Assembly (NCBI GenBank): GCA_001898385.1
Contig: MKTT01000119.1
Span: 55,200-119,199, forward strand
Length of the DNA: 64,000 nucleotides
Direction: 5' to 3'
From: Planctomycetales bacterium 71-10
Lineage (GTDB): Bacteria > Planctomycetota > Planctomycetia > Isosphaerales > Isosphaeraceae
Shown: positions 15,546 to 24,492 of the stretch, in pieces
Position numbering within the stretch: position 1 is the stretch's first letter
Layout: every line of letters begins with the position of its first letter
Notes under the pieces: generated by a model
Seen by the model: only the letters and a program-made list of their open reading frames with translations
The model's database searches: none
What the model was told of the DNA's origin: nothing
Translations under genes and position numbers: made by a program

Positions 15546-17235
15546 GGTTCCCTCCCTCCGAGATCGGCGACGCCTGGGCGTCGCCCTTCCTCCAGGGCCT
15601 CCACGACGTCAGCCGATCGCGGACCCCTTCCGTCGGCGGCTCCTGCCGGCTGGTCAGCCGGGTGATCCGCTTCCGTTCCACATAGTCGAGCAGCTGCTCC
15701 GTGGCGCGGAGGACGTTGAAGCGGGCGAGTTGCAGGTTGTACCACCGCGTCCAGCGGTTGGCGTCGGCCCGCAGCACGTTGACCCGCGCGCCGAGCGCCT
15801 CGACCCAGATCGCCTGCTTCTGCTCGTACAGCCGCTCGATCCGCTCCAGCAATTCGTGCTGGAGCTTCAGCTCGGCCTCGCTCAGCTCCCACTCGCGGAC
15901 CGACTGCCGCCAGCGGTCCCAGGAGTTCCCGGCGTCGACCGCCACCTCGATCAGGGCCTTCTCCAGCTCGAGCTGCGATTGGATCACGTCGAGCCGGGCC
16001 TCTCGGATGCCCGACCACATGCCGATGTCGACGACCGGCAGGCCGTAGGTGGACCCGAAGATCGCGCCCAGCGTGATGCCGCCGTTCCTGTCGGGGCTGG
16101 TGTTCTTGAAGCCCAGCTCGGCCGGGAGGCGGCCTTCGCCCAGCAGGTTCAGGATGTTCCGCTTCTGCTGGAGGCGGGCGATCCGCAGGCCCACGACGCG
16201 GAGCCGCACGTCGACCCGCTGCTGCTTGGCCAGCTCGACGGCCTCCTCGCGAGAGCCGGGGAAGTCGGGCATCCAGCGCAGGTCCACCTCGTCGGGGTCG
16301 TCCAGGTCGAAGCCGTAGGAGTAATCCATCCGGATCGGGACGACCGCCTGCTGCGGCACGAGCAGCCGGCTCTGATGGAGGACCACCGCCAATTCGCGCT
16401 GGGCGACCCGCGATTCCTTCTCAAGGTCGGCGAGCAGGACGCGGGCCTTGTCCTTGCCGACGACGGCCTCCGTGACCTCGACGTCGTGCGTCTGATTCTG
16501 CTTGAGCTTGCGGCGCGTCAGCCCCAGGGTCTCCTCGGCCAGCTCGACGCCCAGCCGGGCGGTGCGGATCCCGTAGTCGACCTGCTTCGCCTGGTAGTAC
16601 CCCTGGATCGCCAGCATCATCTGGGATCGCCGCACCAGCTGCTCCATCAGCACCTTGGCATGGACGCCCTCCTCGGCGATCGGCAGCGCGGTGATGTGCC
16701 CGGACGGGGCCAGGGGGAAGTACAGGTTGGCCCGATTGAGCGCCGCCTGCTGGAGCCCCGGGCTCCCCTCCAGCAAGGCCCCGCCGGTGACGTCCGGCAT
16801 GATGATGATCTTGCCGGGGCCGCCGAGCTGGTTGAAGGCCACCGCCAGCTGGGGGAGGTTGATGAGCGGCACGAACTCCTTCAGGGCCTCGAAGCGGGCG
16901 ACCGCGGCCGTCCGCACGGCGACGTTGGCCTGCACCGTCTCCACGTTGGCCAGGCTCTGGCGGATCGCCTCGTCCAGGCTCAGCGGGACGGGCGGCGGGG
17001 CCGGCGCGGCGACCCCTTCGGGCGAAGCCCCCTCGGATGCGGCCCCCTCGGATGCGGCCCCCTCGGCCGCGGAGCCGGCCGGCGCGGGCCCGGCCTCCTG
17101 GGCCCGGGGGCCCGCCGCGACGCCGACCAGCACCGCGAGGGTCGCGAGCATGGCCGTCGGCCGGAGGCGGCGCGAGGCCGCGTTCGGGCGGGGGGCGGCC
17201 GGGCCGGCCGCTCGCCGCCGAGTACGGGTCACCAT
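15532..17235 (-). CDS. TolC-family outer membrane efflux protein
   Basis: The 567-residue protein has a signal sequence (about 28-45), an Ala/Glu/Pro linker with repeated ASEG units, and a TolC-type body. The body starts PLSLDEAIRQSLANVETVQANVAVRTAAV and has the two long helical coiled-coil repeats (ARLGVELAEETLGLTRRKL; LELEKALIEVAVDAGNSWDRW, ELLERIERLYEQKQ). ATG 17235 overlaps the adaptor stop by 7 nt (ATGGTGA). It is the outer-membrane duct of the operon, and its ~110-residue N-terminal extension is longer than usual. Confidence 0.88.
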   Translation of the reverse strand: MVTRTRRRAAGPAAPRPNAASRRLRPTAMLATLAVLVGVAAGPRAQEAGPAPAGSAAEGAASEGAASEGASPEGVAAPAPPPVPLSLDEAIRQSLANVETVQANVAVRTAAVARFEALKEFVPLINLPQLAVAFNQLGGPGKIIIMPDVTGGALLEGSPGLQQAALNRANLYFPLAPSGHITALPIAEEGVHAKVLMEQLVRRSQMMLAIQGYYQAKQVDYGIRTARLGVELAEETLGLTRRKLKQNQTHDVEVTEAVVGKDKARVLLADLEKESRVAQRELAVVLHQSRLLVPQQAVVPIRMDYSYGFDLDDPDEVDLRWMPDFPGSREEAVELAKQQRVDVRLRVVGLRIARLQQKRNILNLLGEGRLPAELGFKNTSPDRNGGITLGAIFGSTYGLPVVDIGMWSGIREARLDVIQSQLELEKALIEVAVDAGNSWDRWRQSVREWELSEAELKLQHELLERIERLYEQKQAIWVEALGARVNVLRADANRWTRWYNLQLARFNVLRATEQLLDYVERKRITRLTSRQEPPTEGVRDRLTSWRPWRKGDAQASPISEGGNRAKP

Positions 17236-18521
17236 TCATGCGCCCCCTTACGGACATGGCGGGTCGTGTCGATCGTGATCCGCGTCGACATCCCGGGCCG
17301 GATGCGATGGCCCGGGTTCTCCCGGCGCGCGAACCGGATGCGCACCGGCAGGCGCTGCACCACCCGGACGAAATTGCCCGTGGCGTTGTCCGGCGGGAAG
17401 AGCGAGAACACCGCCCCCGACCCGCCCGCGACGCTCTCCACCCAGCCGTCGAACGTCTCGCCGGCGACGGCGTCCACGCCGATCTTCACCGCCTGGCCGA
17501 CGCGGACGTCCCGCATCTGGTTCTCCCGCAGGTTGGCGACGATCCAGAGGTTGTCGAAGTCGAGCGGGACGATGCTGAGGAACGGCTTGTGGGCCTCCAC
17601 CGTCTGGCCGACCTGGATCGTGCGCCGGCCGATGACCCCGGCCCTCGGGGCGCGGATCAGCGTGTCGCTCAGGTCGAGCTTCGCCTGCCGCAGCTTGGCC
17701 TCGGCCAGCGATTGCTCGTCGCGCAGGGCCAGGGCCGTGTCGGCCGCGACGGTCGGCTGCTTCTGCTCGGCCTCCGCCCGGCCGACCGCCGCCTCGGCGT
17801 TGGCCAGCGCCTTGCGGGTCTTCTCCAGCCGGACGCGGGCCTCTTGCAGCTCCAGCTCGCTGGCCAGGACCTGGCGCTCCGCCCCCTTGATGTCGCTCTG
17901 CAGCGACTCCACCTTGGCGACCGCCGAGCGATAGGTCGCCTCGCGATTGTCGAACTCCTGCACGGGGACGTCGCCGCTCTGGGACAGGCTCTTGAACCGC
18001 TGATAGTAATCCTGGGCGTTCCGCCTCATCGCCTCCAGGCCCGGCATCTGGGCCTGCAAGGCGGCCAGGACCTCCTTCTCCTTCTCATGCAGCCGGATGT
18101 GCGTCTGCACCGAGACCTCGGCGGCCTGGACCATCTGGTCGGCCTCGTCGCGGTTGGCCTGCGCCGCGATCAGCATCGACTTGCGATCGTCCGACGTGAA
18201 CGACGCCGTCACCTCGGCGGCCTCGGCCGCGTTGCCGGCCCGGTGGTAGCCCGCCAGCGCCTGGTCCACGGCGACCTGGAACTCCACCGGATTGAGCTGC
18301 GCGATCGGGTCGCCGGGCTGGACGATCATATTGTCGTCCACGAACAGCGCCACCACCTGCCCGGTCACGTTGGCGGAGATGGGCGTGATGTTGCTGACGA
18401 CGTAGGCGTTATCCGTATACACATCGGTCCATGTGCTCCACAGGTACAACGCCTCTCCGCCGATCGCCAGCGCCGCGAGGGACAGCAGGAACCAGGACCG
18501 CCCAGAAATCAGGCGAGGCAT
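17229..18521 (-). CDS. HlyD/EmrA-family membrane fusion protein
   Basis: The 430-residue adaptor has one N-terminal membrane segment (WFLLSLAALAIGGEALYLW). The EmrA-like TDNAYVVSNITPISANVTGQV biotinyl-lipoyl half follows, then a long alpha-hairpin (about 110-260) and the second lipoyl half (LIRAPRAGVIGRRTIQVGQTVEAHKPF) with a beta-barrel. ATG 18521 is chosen because the membrane segment follows at once. An upstream ATG at 18605 would add 28 residues, and neither has a strong ribosome site. It is the first gene of the export operon and bridges pump and TolC-like channel. Confidence 0.87.
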   Translation of the reverse strand: MPRLISGRSWFLLSLAALAIGGEALYLWSTWTDVYTDNAYVVSNITPISANVTGQVVALFVDDNMIVQPGDPIAQLNPVEFQVAVDQALAGYHRAGNAAEAAEVTASFTSDDRKSMLIAAQANRDEADQMVQAAEVSVQTHIRLHEKEKEVLAALQAQMPGLEAMRRNAQDYYQRFKSLSQSGDVPVQEFDNREATYRSAVAKVESLQSDIKGAERQVLASELELQEARVRLEKTRKALANAEAAVGRAEAEQKQPTVAADTALALRDEQSLAEAKLRQAKLDLSDTLIRAPRAGVIGRRTIQVGQTVEAHKPFLSIVPLDFDNLWIVANLRENQMRDVRVGQAVKIGVDAVAGETFDGWVESVAGGSGAVFSLFPPDNATGNFVRVVQRLPVRIRFARRENPGHRIRPGMSTRITIDTTRHVRKGAHEW

Positions 18522-18971
18522 CGATCTTCGTCCAGTCGTTTTGTATGCGACGTCGCAATCCCCCCCCTGCCGGGACGAGGGGGAGCCCTGCGGCGATCGC
18601 CACATGAGCGGAATTGACCACCATTATAGATTCGGCGAACAGCGCGTATTTCGCCAACAATATCGATCGCGACGGCCCGTCGACCCGCGCCAACGCCGCC
18701 CGGCTCGGCCGCGTCGTCGGCGAGCCGGGCCCGAGCGCGACCGGGCCGACGTCGATGCTCGGCATGAATGCGCCAAAATATTGAGGCGCAAGCACGCTCG
18801 CACGAGCCGTCGGCGCCCGATCAGCCACGTCGCGGGCCCGCGGAATCGTCCGCCCCCGCGCGGTTCACGGGTCGACCCTATGAAATGTGCACCTCGATGT
18901 CCAGATCACTCGCGGGCGATTTCCCGGCGCGGCCCCGGGCCCCCGCCCCCCGCCGCGCGGGAGCGGGCCGC
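18522..18971. other. Intergenic region upstream of efflux operon
   Basis: This 450-bp gap lies between the start of the efflux operon and the stop of the DUF2079 gene (both minus). The operon promoter should be here. A moderately AT-rich patch (TATTTCGCCAACAATATCGAT, about 18645-18668) is the best candidate area. No gene was recognised. Confidence 0.4.
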
Positions 18972-20384
18972 CTACGGCCTGTGCAGCACCACCAGCGACG
19001 GCCCCCGGTACATCTCCTCGTACCCCTGCTCCCGGAAGGCCCGGACCTCCGGCCGCTCCGGCAGCCTCCAGAAGATCCAGCGGATCTCGGGCCCGAGCCT
19101 CGGATAGCCTTGCGGCTGGTTGGTCGTCAGGACGTGGCTGTACAGGGCCTTGCGCGAGGAGAGCGGGGCCGAGAACTCATACGACGCCAGCACGGCGTCG
19201 TCCGGGCCGACCCGGCCCGCCCAGGCCCAGAACGGCTCGACGTCGGCGGCGTCGACCGGCCTCGGGATGTGCCCCATGCGCCGGAGCGTCTCGCGCAGGC
19301 CGAACGCCGACCATCCCGCCGCCGCCAGCCAGACGACGGCCAGGATCGCCGCCCCCCCGCGACGCCCCTTCAGCCGGGCGGCCAGCCGCGCATATCCGAT
19401 CAGCCCGGCGGCCATCGCCGTCGCCAGCGCCGGGGCGGTGTAGCGGACGTGGTGCCACGACGGCCCGAACAGCATCCTCATCGCCCACCGCCCGGAGCCG
19501 AGGCTCCAGATCCACGGCGCCGCGAGCAGCGCCGCGACGGGTGCCAACAGGGCGAGCGCCGACCATGCCCCCAGGCCGTCGCGCACCACCCACCTCAGCG
19601 TCTCCAAAGTCTGCGCCAGGGTCGGCCTGGGGCCGAGGAACTGGTCGACGTACTGCTCCGGCGCGTTCCGGCCGACGACCAGCTTGAGATAGACGAAGTA
19701 GACGAGGATCCAGCCCAGGCCGACGTCGAACAGGATCAGCCGCCATCGGGCCTTGCGGCCGACGTCCTCGTCCTCACGAGCCGGCAGGAACGCCAGCGCG
19801 GCGACGACGACCGCGAACTCCTGCCGGCAGGCCAGCATCCCCGCCACGGCCGCCGCCGTCAGCCCGGGGCGGCGCGACCGCACGCCCTGATACGCCCAGA
19901 GCACGAACGGGATCCCCGCCTGGATCTCCCGGAAGTCGTTCCAGGCCATCGGCCAGAGCAGCGGCGAGAGCGCCACCAGCCCGACCGCCGAGAGCGCCGC
20001 GCGATCCGAGCCGGACTCCGACCGCGCCAGCGTGAACGCCGCCGGGATCGTCCACCAGAAGATCACGCCGGCGAAGACGAGGATCGTCCGCGGGTCGGGG
20101 AACGCCAGGTAGAAGGGGATCATCGCCAGGCGGATCGGCCCCAGGTGCATCGACCGCCAGGCCGACGGCCCCTCGATCCCCAGCGGGCCGATCGGCCGCG
20201 CCGTGATGAGCCCGTCGCCGTGCGTGACCGACCAGATCGACTGGTTGTAGTACGCCAGGTCCCACGACCAGCCGACCTTCAGGTCGCGATAATCCCGGAG
20301 CGTCTTCGCGACCGTCGTCGCCGTGAGCGTCGCAGTCAACGTCGCCACGATCAGCCAGGTCCCGGCCCTCTCGTCGATGCGCAT
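18972..20384 (-). CDS. DUF2079 polytopic membrane protein (glycosyltransferase-like)
   Basis: ATG 20384 has GGGGAGG about 9 nt upstream. The 470-residue product has about 9-10 hydrophobic segments. The first loop DLAYYNQSIWSVTHGDG and the following SAWRSMHLGPIRLAMIPFYL are typical of DUF2079, a GT-C-like membrane family. The soluble C-terminal ~100 residues (VLASYEFSAPLSSRKALYSH, LVVLHRP) sit at the usual place. The fold suggests polyprenyl-linked sugar transfer, but no acceptor can be assigned. Confidence 0.85.
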   Translation of the reverse strand: MRIDERAGTWLIVATLTATLTATTVAKTLRDYRDLKVGWSWDLAYYNQSIWSVTHGDGLITARPIGPLGIEGPSAWRSMHLGPIRLAMIPFYLAFPDPRTILVFAGVIFWWTIPAAFTLARSESGSDRAALSAVGLVALSPLLWPMAWNDFREIQAGIPFVLWAYQGVRSRRPGLTAAAVAGMLACRQEFAVVVAALAFLPAREDEDVGRKARWRLILFDVGLGWILVYFVYLKLVVGRNAPEQYVDQFLGPRPTLAQTLETLRWVVRDGLGAWSALALLAPVAALLAAPWIWSLGSGRWAMRMLFGPSWHHVRYTAPALATAMAAGLIGYARLAARLKGRRGGAAILAVVWLAAAGWSAFGLRETLRRMGHIPRPVDAADVEPFWAWAGRVGPDDAVLASYEFSAPLSSRKALYSHVLTTNQPQGYPRLGPEIRWIFWRLPERPEVRAFREQGYEEMYRGPSLVVLHRP

Positions 20385-20736
20385 CGGTCGCCGCCTCCCC
20401 TTGGCGGCGATTATACGCGATCGGCTCGCCCGCGGGGGCGCAGACCGTCCGCCCCCCAGGACCGGGACGGCGTCGGCCACTCCACCTCCGAGCGGAAACC
20501 GGTCTGCCGGTCGCCGTCCCGGTCCTGGCCAAAAACATCCTTCCTTGTCGACACGCACAAAACAAAACGTTCCACTCGCGTTATTGAGGCTGCATCATCC
20601 TTATCAACGCCAAATCGAGGCGACGGGCCTGCATCGTGCGGCCTCCCGCCGACGGCCGAACCGAGGCTTGTCGAGCGGCCCAGTTCCATCCAACGGCGTG
20701 CGAGCGCAGGCGGATTCCGACCGCGATTCAAATGCA
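20385..20736. other. Intergenic region left of IS element
   Basis: No gene was recognised. The part at about 20530-20610 is clearly richer in A+T than its surroundings and may hold a promoter for the DUF2079 gene or be flanking DNA brought in with the IS. Confidence 0.35.
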
Positions 20737-21807
20737 ATAGGAGTTACGCTGTAGTAGATAACGGCACGGATTGCGCCCGACCGATGGTCGCCGTAGGATC
20801 GGGCATGAGCCGAGTCAAGTGCAGCGACGAGGACTACATCGACTTCCTGATCGCCACGCCGCGGGCGGCCAGCTGCCGCGAGGCGGCGAGGAGCGGCCCC
20901 GACCGCCCCGCCCCGGCCGCCCACGACGCCTATACCCGGCTGCTCCACCGCCTGGAGCCCGACCCCGAGACGCCCTGGGCCGAGGTCGAGCCGCTGCTCC
21001 GCAAGGACGACGGCGTCCTGGTCCTCGACGACTCCACGCTCGACAAGCTCTACGCCCGGAAGATCGAGCCGGTGCACCGCCACTGGTCGGGCAAGCATCG
21101 CAAGGTCGTCCGGGGCGTCAACCTGATCAGCCTGGTCTGGTCCGACGGCGACCGCGTCATACCGGTCGACTATCGGCTCTACGACGCCCCCGACGACGGC
21201 CTGACCAAGAACGACCACTTCGCGGCCATGGTCGCCGGGGCGTCCCGCCGCGGCTTCCGGCCGCGGGCGGTCCTCTTCGACGGCTGGTACTCCAGCCTGG
21301 CGAACCTCAAGCAGGTCCGCGGCCTGGGCTGGACCTTCCTCACCCAGCTGAAGTCCAACCGCCGCCTCGACGTCGACCGCGCCGGCTATCGCCCGGTCTC
21401 GCAGCTGGCCATCGGCGACGGCGGCCTGGTCGTCCATATGGAGGGGTTCGGCCCGCTCCGCGTGTTCAAGGCGGCCTCCCGAGACGGGGACGTTGAATAC
21501 TGGGCGACCAACGACCTCGGGATGGACGAGCTGGGCCGGCAGATGCTGGCCGAGTGATGCTGGGCCGTGGAGGAGTATCACCGGGCCTTGGAGCAGTGCT
21601 GCAACGTCGAGCGATGCCAGGCCCGGTCGGCCTGCGCGCAACGGAACCACGTCGGGATGGCGATCCGGGCGTTCGCCCGCCTCTCCTGGAACTTCTACGC
21701 CACCGGCGTCAGCTGGTACGAAGCCAAGACGGCCGTCGTCCGCGAGGCCGTCCGCGCCTACCGCGGCCGCCCCCTCGACCGGCCCCCGCCTATCGCGTAA
21801 GTCCTAT
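20737..21807 (+). mobile_element. IS701-like insertion sequence, inactive
   Basis: The 1,071-bp segment is bounded by 13-bp imperfect inverted repeats. The left end is ATAGGAGTTACGC (20737-20749) and the right end is GCGTAAGTCCTAT (21795-21807), matching at 12 of 13. It contains one transposase frame of the IS701 type interrupted by TGA. The right repeat overlaps the end of that frame. No clear target-site duplication was found on either side. Confidence 0.75.
20805..21800 (+). pseudogene. IS701-family DDE transposase with in-frame TGA
   Basis: The frame reads VLVLDDSTLDKLYARKIEPV (first Asp), HWSGKHRKVVRGVNLISLVW, NDHFAAMVA, RAVLFDGWYSS (second Asp) and LTQLKSNR, then stops at TGA 21555-21557. 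It continues in the same frame as CWAVEEYHRALEQCCNVERC, QRNHVGMAIRAF and VSWYEAKTAVVREAVRAYRGR. The catalytic Glu (EEYHRALEQ) therefore lies beyond the stop, so the 250-residue product would be inactive. A CGA-to-TGA change is the simplest cause. Without the stop the protein would be about 331 residues, a normal length. Confidence 0.85.
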
Positions 21808-22134
21808 GACATACAAATTGTCGCCGAGAAAACAGGCGGTGTTGCCCAAAGACAACCTATCTCTATTCCGCCGCTCTCATCTTGCACCTGGCCGAGACCA
21901 TCATATAGTAGAATGCAACCGAATGGCCGATTTTCGGCTAAAACAATGACAATCAACACGTCGCCGGCGAGCGTAAGAGGCCAGGGATTTCCGCTCGAAT
22001 TTCCCGCGTCGCCAGCCCTTTGCTCTGATCATTGAAAAGAGTGTTCAAGCGAAAACACCATGAGTCTCCTGGTTCCTGAGCCGACGAACCGGGCTCGTGG
22101 ATATCGCGTCTCAAGCTCCGGAGAGTTAAGAAAC
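21808..22134. other. AT-richer intergenic stretch between IS and PEP-CTERM gene
   Basis: No gene was recognised. The composition is visibly lower in GC than the rest of the window, with runs such as ATACAAATTGT and a short hairpin GCCGATTTTCGGC near 21922. It holds the presumed promoter of the PEP-CTERM gene. Confidence 0.45.
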
Positions 22135-22839
22135 ATGAAAGTTCGAGTGCCTCTCCCCGCGATGATCGCCCTCTTGGCCCTGGCGACGATTCCGCCCGGG
22201 GCCCGCGCCGCGGATCTCATCGTGAGCAACCTCACCGAGCCGCACAGCAGCTTCGACACCCTCCGGGCGTATGTTCCCCCGAATACGTCGGGGTGGGATT
22301 CGGCACAGGGCTTCACCACCGGGACGAACAGTTACTTACTCGATACGATCTCGGCGAATCTGGGGAATTTCGATCCCGGTCCAAACGACGACTACACGTT
22401 CTCCGCCGACCTCTATGCCGCGAACAGCGACGGCACACCAGGGACGTTCCTGACGAGCTTCAACCATGCCGCCGTCCCGGCATCCGGGTTTGCCGACGTC
22501 GTCTTCAACCCCATCACCCAGGTCCTGCTCAGCGCCGGCACCACCTATCTGTTCGTGCTCAAGAGCTCGTCGGCCGATGGGAAGGGCGGCGTCGCTTGGT
22601 CTTACGCGGATACGTTCAATAGTTCAGGACCTGGCACCCTGCCGTACTTCAACACCAGCTACGATGGCGGCGCCACCTGGAATGGGCCGTTCGCGCCTCC
22701 GATAGGTGGCGCGCCATACCTGATCCAGGTCAACGGAACTCCGCCGGTTCCCGAACCGGGCTCATGGCTGCTCAGCGCAATCGGTTTCGGTGCCGCGCTG
22801 AAGGCCGCTCGTCGATTCAGGCCGCGCCGGGCAGGCTGA
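22135..22839 (+). CDS. PEP-CTERM sorting domain protein (choice-of-anchor type)
   Basis: ATG 22135 has GGAGAG about 9 nt upstream. The 234-residue product has a signal peptide (LPAMIALLALATIPPGARA-AD) and a beta-sandwich ectodomain with SAQGFTTGTNSYLLDTISANL and FSADLYAANSDGTPG, which recall the choice-of-anchor R type. It ends in VPEP, a hydrophobic segment and RRFRPRR, the PEP-CTERM tripartite signal. It should be processed by an exosortase encoded elsewhere and be secreted or surface-linked. It sits between two decayed IS elements in AT-richer DNA. Confidence 0.88.
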   Translation: MKVRVPLPAMIALLALATIPPGARAADLIVSNLTEPHSSFDTLRAYVPPNTSGWDSAQGFTTGTNSYLLDTISANLGNFDPGPNDDYTFSADLYAANSDGTPGTFLTSFNHAAVPASGFADVVFNPITQVLLSAGTTYLFVLKSSSADGKGGVAWSYADTFNSSGPGTLPYFNTSYDGGATWNGPFAPPIGGAPYLIQVNGTPPVPEPGSWLLSAIGFGAALKAARRFRPRRAG

Positions 22840-22888
22840 TCCGTCGCGGTCCCTTGAAAGCTGCACGTTCCGAGATTGCATGAGCGTC

Positions 22889-23454
22889 AGGCCGTGAGCC
22901 GCAGCATCCTGCCCGCGACGGCCTGAATCTCGGCGTCGGATGGGCCGGCCCGCATGATCGCGAGGATTTCGCCGAGCAGCAATTCGCGACGCCAGGCTCG
23001 GCGTTTGTCGGCGTGGCTGGGGCGGGCCGGTTTGTTTGTCCCAGGGGGACTCGGAGCGGTCCACCAGCAGTTCGGCCTCGGATGGTGCGGAACGCGGGCC
23101 GATGCTTCGGGTCGATCGTCGGCAGGTCCACCTTGCGGACGTAGAGCCGCGACAGGAGCGGAAGGGCGATCACGCCCCAGGACCGATGCTCGACGAGCAG
23201 GGCCGACACGACGAAGACGTGGCCGTAGACGTGGGCCGAGCCGGCCTCCCCGCCGCGGCGACGGCGATGTAGCAGGACCGGTATCGGCCGCTCAGCCCCG
23301 CGGCCCGGATCCAGGTCGTGACGGTCCGCCTCCCGCCGGCCAGCGACGCCCCGGCGAACAGCAGGGCCAGCCTCGGCGCCGACCACCCGTCGAGCGGCCC
23401 GGAGAGTCGGACGAACCGCTGGCAAGGGGCGAGGGTCGGATGCGAGGATGTCAT
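22889..23454 (-). pseudogene. DDE-type transposase remnant, frameshifted and internally deleted
   Basis: From ATG 23454 the frame reads TLAPCQRFVRLSGPLDGWSA, RLALLFAGASLAGGRRTVTTWIRAAGL, a typical N-terminus of IS4-like DDE transposases. Near 23240 the homology shifts frame to VYGHVFVVSALLVEHRSWGVIALPLLSRLYVRKVDLP. The central catalytic part is then absent. The expected C-terminus (ELLLGEILAIMRAGPS, IQAVAGRMLRLTA, stop at 22889) is in yet another frame. At 566 bp it is less than half of a normal gene. Confidence 0.75.
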
Positions 23455-23556
23455 CGGGGTCGGCTCCGGTCGAGACGCCTGGCAGTCGTGACAACCGCCA
23501 GCGTCCCGCTCGGGCCGGCCCCGTCCACTCGGTGCTTGTCGGGCCGCTCAAACGCT

Positions 23557-23934
23557 ATGGATGACGAGACGCACTTCCTGGAGATCGCCGCCGATCGAGA
23601 GGCGTTCGTCCTCTGCCTGGCGCTCGGGACGCTGGAAGCCATGCGCAGCGGGGCGTGGCCTCTAGGGGTCGCCATCTGGACGCTTGGCCGTCCGGCCTTC
23701 ATGCAACCCTTGAAGCGGGGCGGCGTCGCCGCCGAAGTGGCGGCGACGCTTGAGGACGCCGACGAGTTGGAGTCGCTGGCCAACCTCTGCGGACGACCCG
23801 CCGCCGATGCCAGGCTCGACCGGATGATCGCCGCCGTCCGTACACGGCTCGCCGTGTTGCACGATCACGCTTGGCACGCGCGCTGGTCGGAAAGGCCGCA
23901 CGAGCGACCGGACACGCCAGAAAACTCGATCTGA
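23557..23934 (+). CDS. Hypothetical protein, 125 aa, inside degraded IS
   Basis: The frame starts MDDETHFLEIAADREAFVLCLALGTLEAM and is Ala/Leu/Arg-rich with alternating helix-like segments. No family is recognised. No ribosome site is visible before ATG 23557. The codon use matches the surroundings, so it may be a real passenger gene or a chance frame in GC-rich DNA. Confidence 0.35.
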   Translation: MDDETHFLEIAADREAFVLCLALGTLEAMRSGAWPLGVAIWTLGRPAFMQPLKRGGVAAEVAATLEDADELESLANLCGRPAADARLDRMIAAVRTRLAVLHDHAWHARWSERPHERPDTPENSI

Positions 23935-24073
23935 AACGCGTCCCCGTGTGGTCCTCGCCGCGCAATGATACGAAGTCAGGCATTTCCGGGTGGCTTTACG
24001 CGTCTGTCGTGTACACCAAATCCCGGAAAGTGCAGCTCGATGCGAATGGATTAAATCGCGGAAAGTGCAGCTT

Positions 24074-24399
24074 CCCGGAAGGCGGCCGGAAGTCGGTCAA
24101 GCATTTCGAATGGGAGACCACCGTCAACGGACCTGCATTTCAATCGCGACTACCCCAAATCCCTGTTCTGGCCCGTCTACGACCCCGGCGTCGTGGTCTG
24201 GGACAGGACGAAGAACAAGCATTACCACACGCCCGAAGACAAGTCCGACGCGGCAGCGGCGATCCCGCCCGCCGGCGAGGTCGCCCCGATCCGCGCCACG
24301 CCGCCCGGCGATTGGACGGGCACGGCCTCCCTCGTCGGCATCGGCCTGGGGTTGGCGATCCTCGCGACGAGCCTCGTGATGTGGCTGCGCCGGGCGTAG
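24074..24399 (+). pseudogene. 5'-truncated host gene with C-terminal membrane anchor
   Basis: A frame without a proper start reads DLHFNRDYPKSLFWPVYDPG, VVWDRTKNKHYHTPEDK, a short linker, and a hydrophobic segment (SLVGIGLGLAILATSLVMW) ending LRRA at TAG 24397-24399. The composition is that of a genuine membrane-anchored protein C-terminus. The 5' part is missing exactly where the IS end repeat lies, which points to truncation by the mobile element. The parent family is not recognised. Confidence 0.5.
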
Positions 24400-24411
24400 C
24401 CGGATCTCACC

Positions 24412-24464
24412 CTCGGTTTCGAAACGCCGAGGGCCGCCGACCCCGTTGGAGTCGACGGCCCTCG
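24412..24464. terminator. Double hairpin between convergent genes
   Basis: Two adjacent stems are present: CCCTCGG...CCGAGGG (about 24414-24432) and GAGGGCCGCCGAC...GTCGACGGCCCTC (about 24429-24464). They lie between the stop codons of the truncated gene (plus) and nrdJ (minus). They are probably a bidirectional terminator without a U-tract. Confidence 0.65.
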
Positions 24465-24492
24465 ATGGGTTCACGCCTTCAGCCCGCGGCGG

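Larger units (their letters stand above)
22858..24073. mobile_element. Degraded IS with inverted-repeat ends
   Basis: The right end, 22858-22872, is the reverse complement of CGGAACGTGCAGCTT. The left end, 24059-24073, reads CGGAAAGTGCAGCTT, matching at 14 of 15. A second direct copy of the left end lies at 24024-24038. Between them are a broken transposase (22889-23454, minus) and a 125-residue frame on the plus strand. The doubled left end suggests a nested insertion or a local duplication. Confidence 0.6.

Noticed and set aside
18768..20760. Plus-strand frame running for ~2 kb into the IS701-like transposase
   Set aside because: The part before 20805 is the complement of the DUF2079 gene and has Arg/Pro-rich shadow composition. 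Only the transposase part has homology.
20737..21807. Selenocysteine readthrough of the transposase TGA
   Set aside because: No selenocysteine-insertion hairpin was apparent and the residue is not a catalytic position. A nonsense mutation is simpler.
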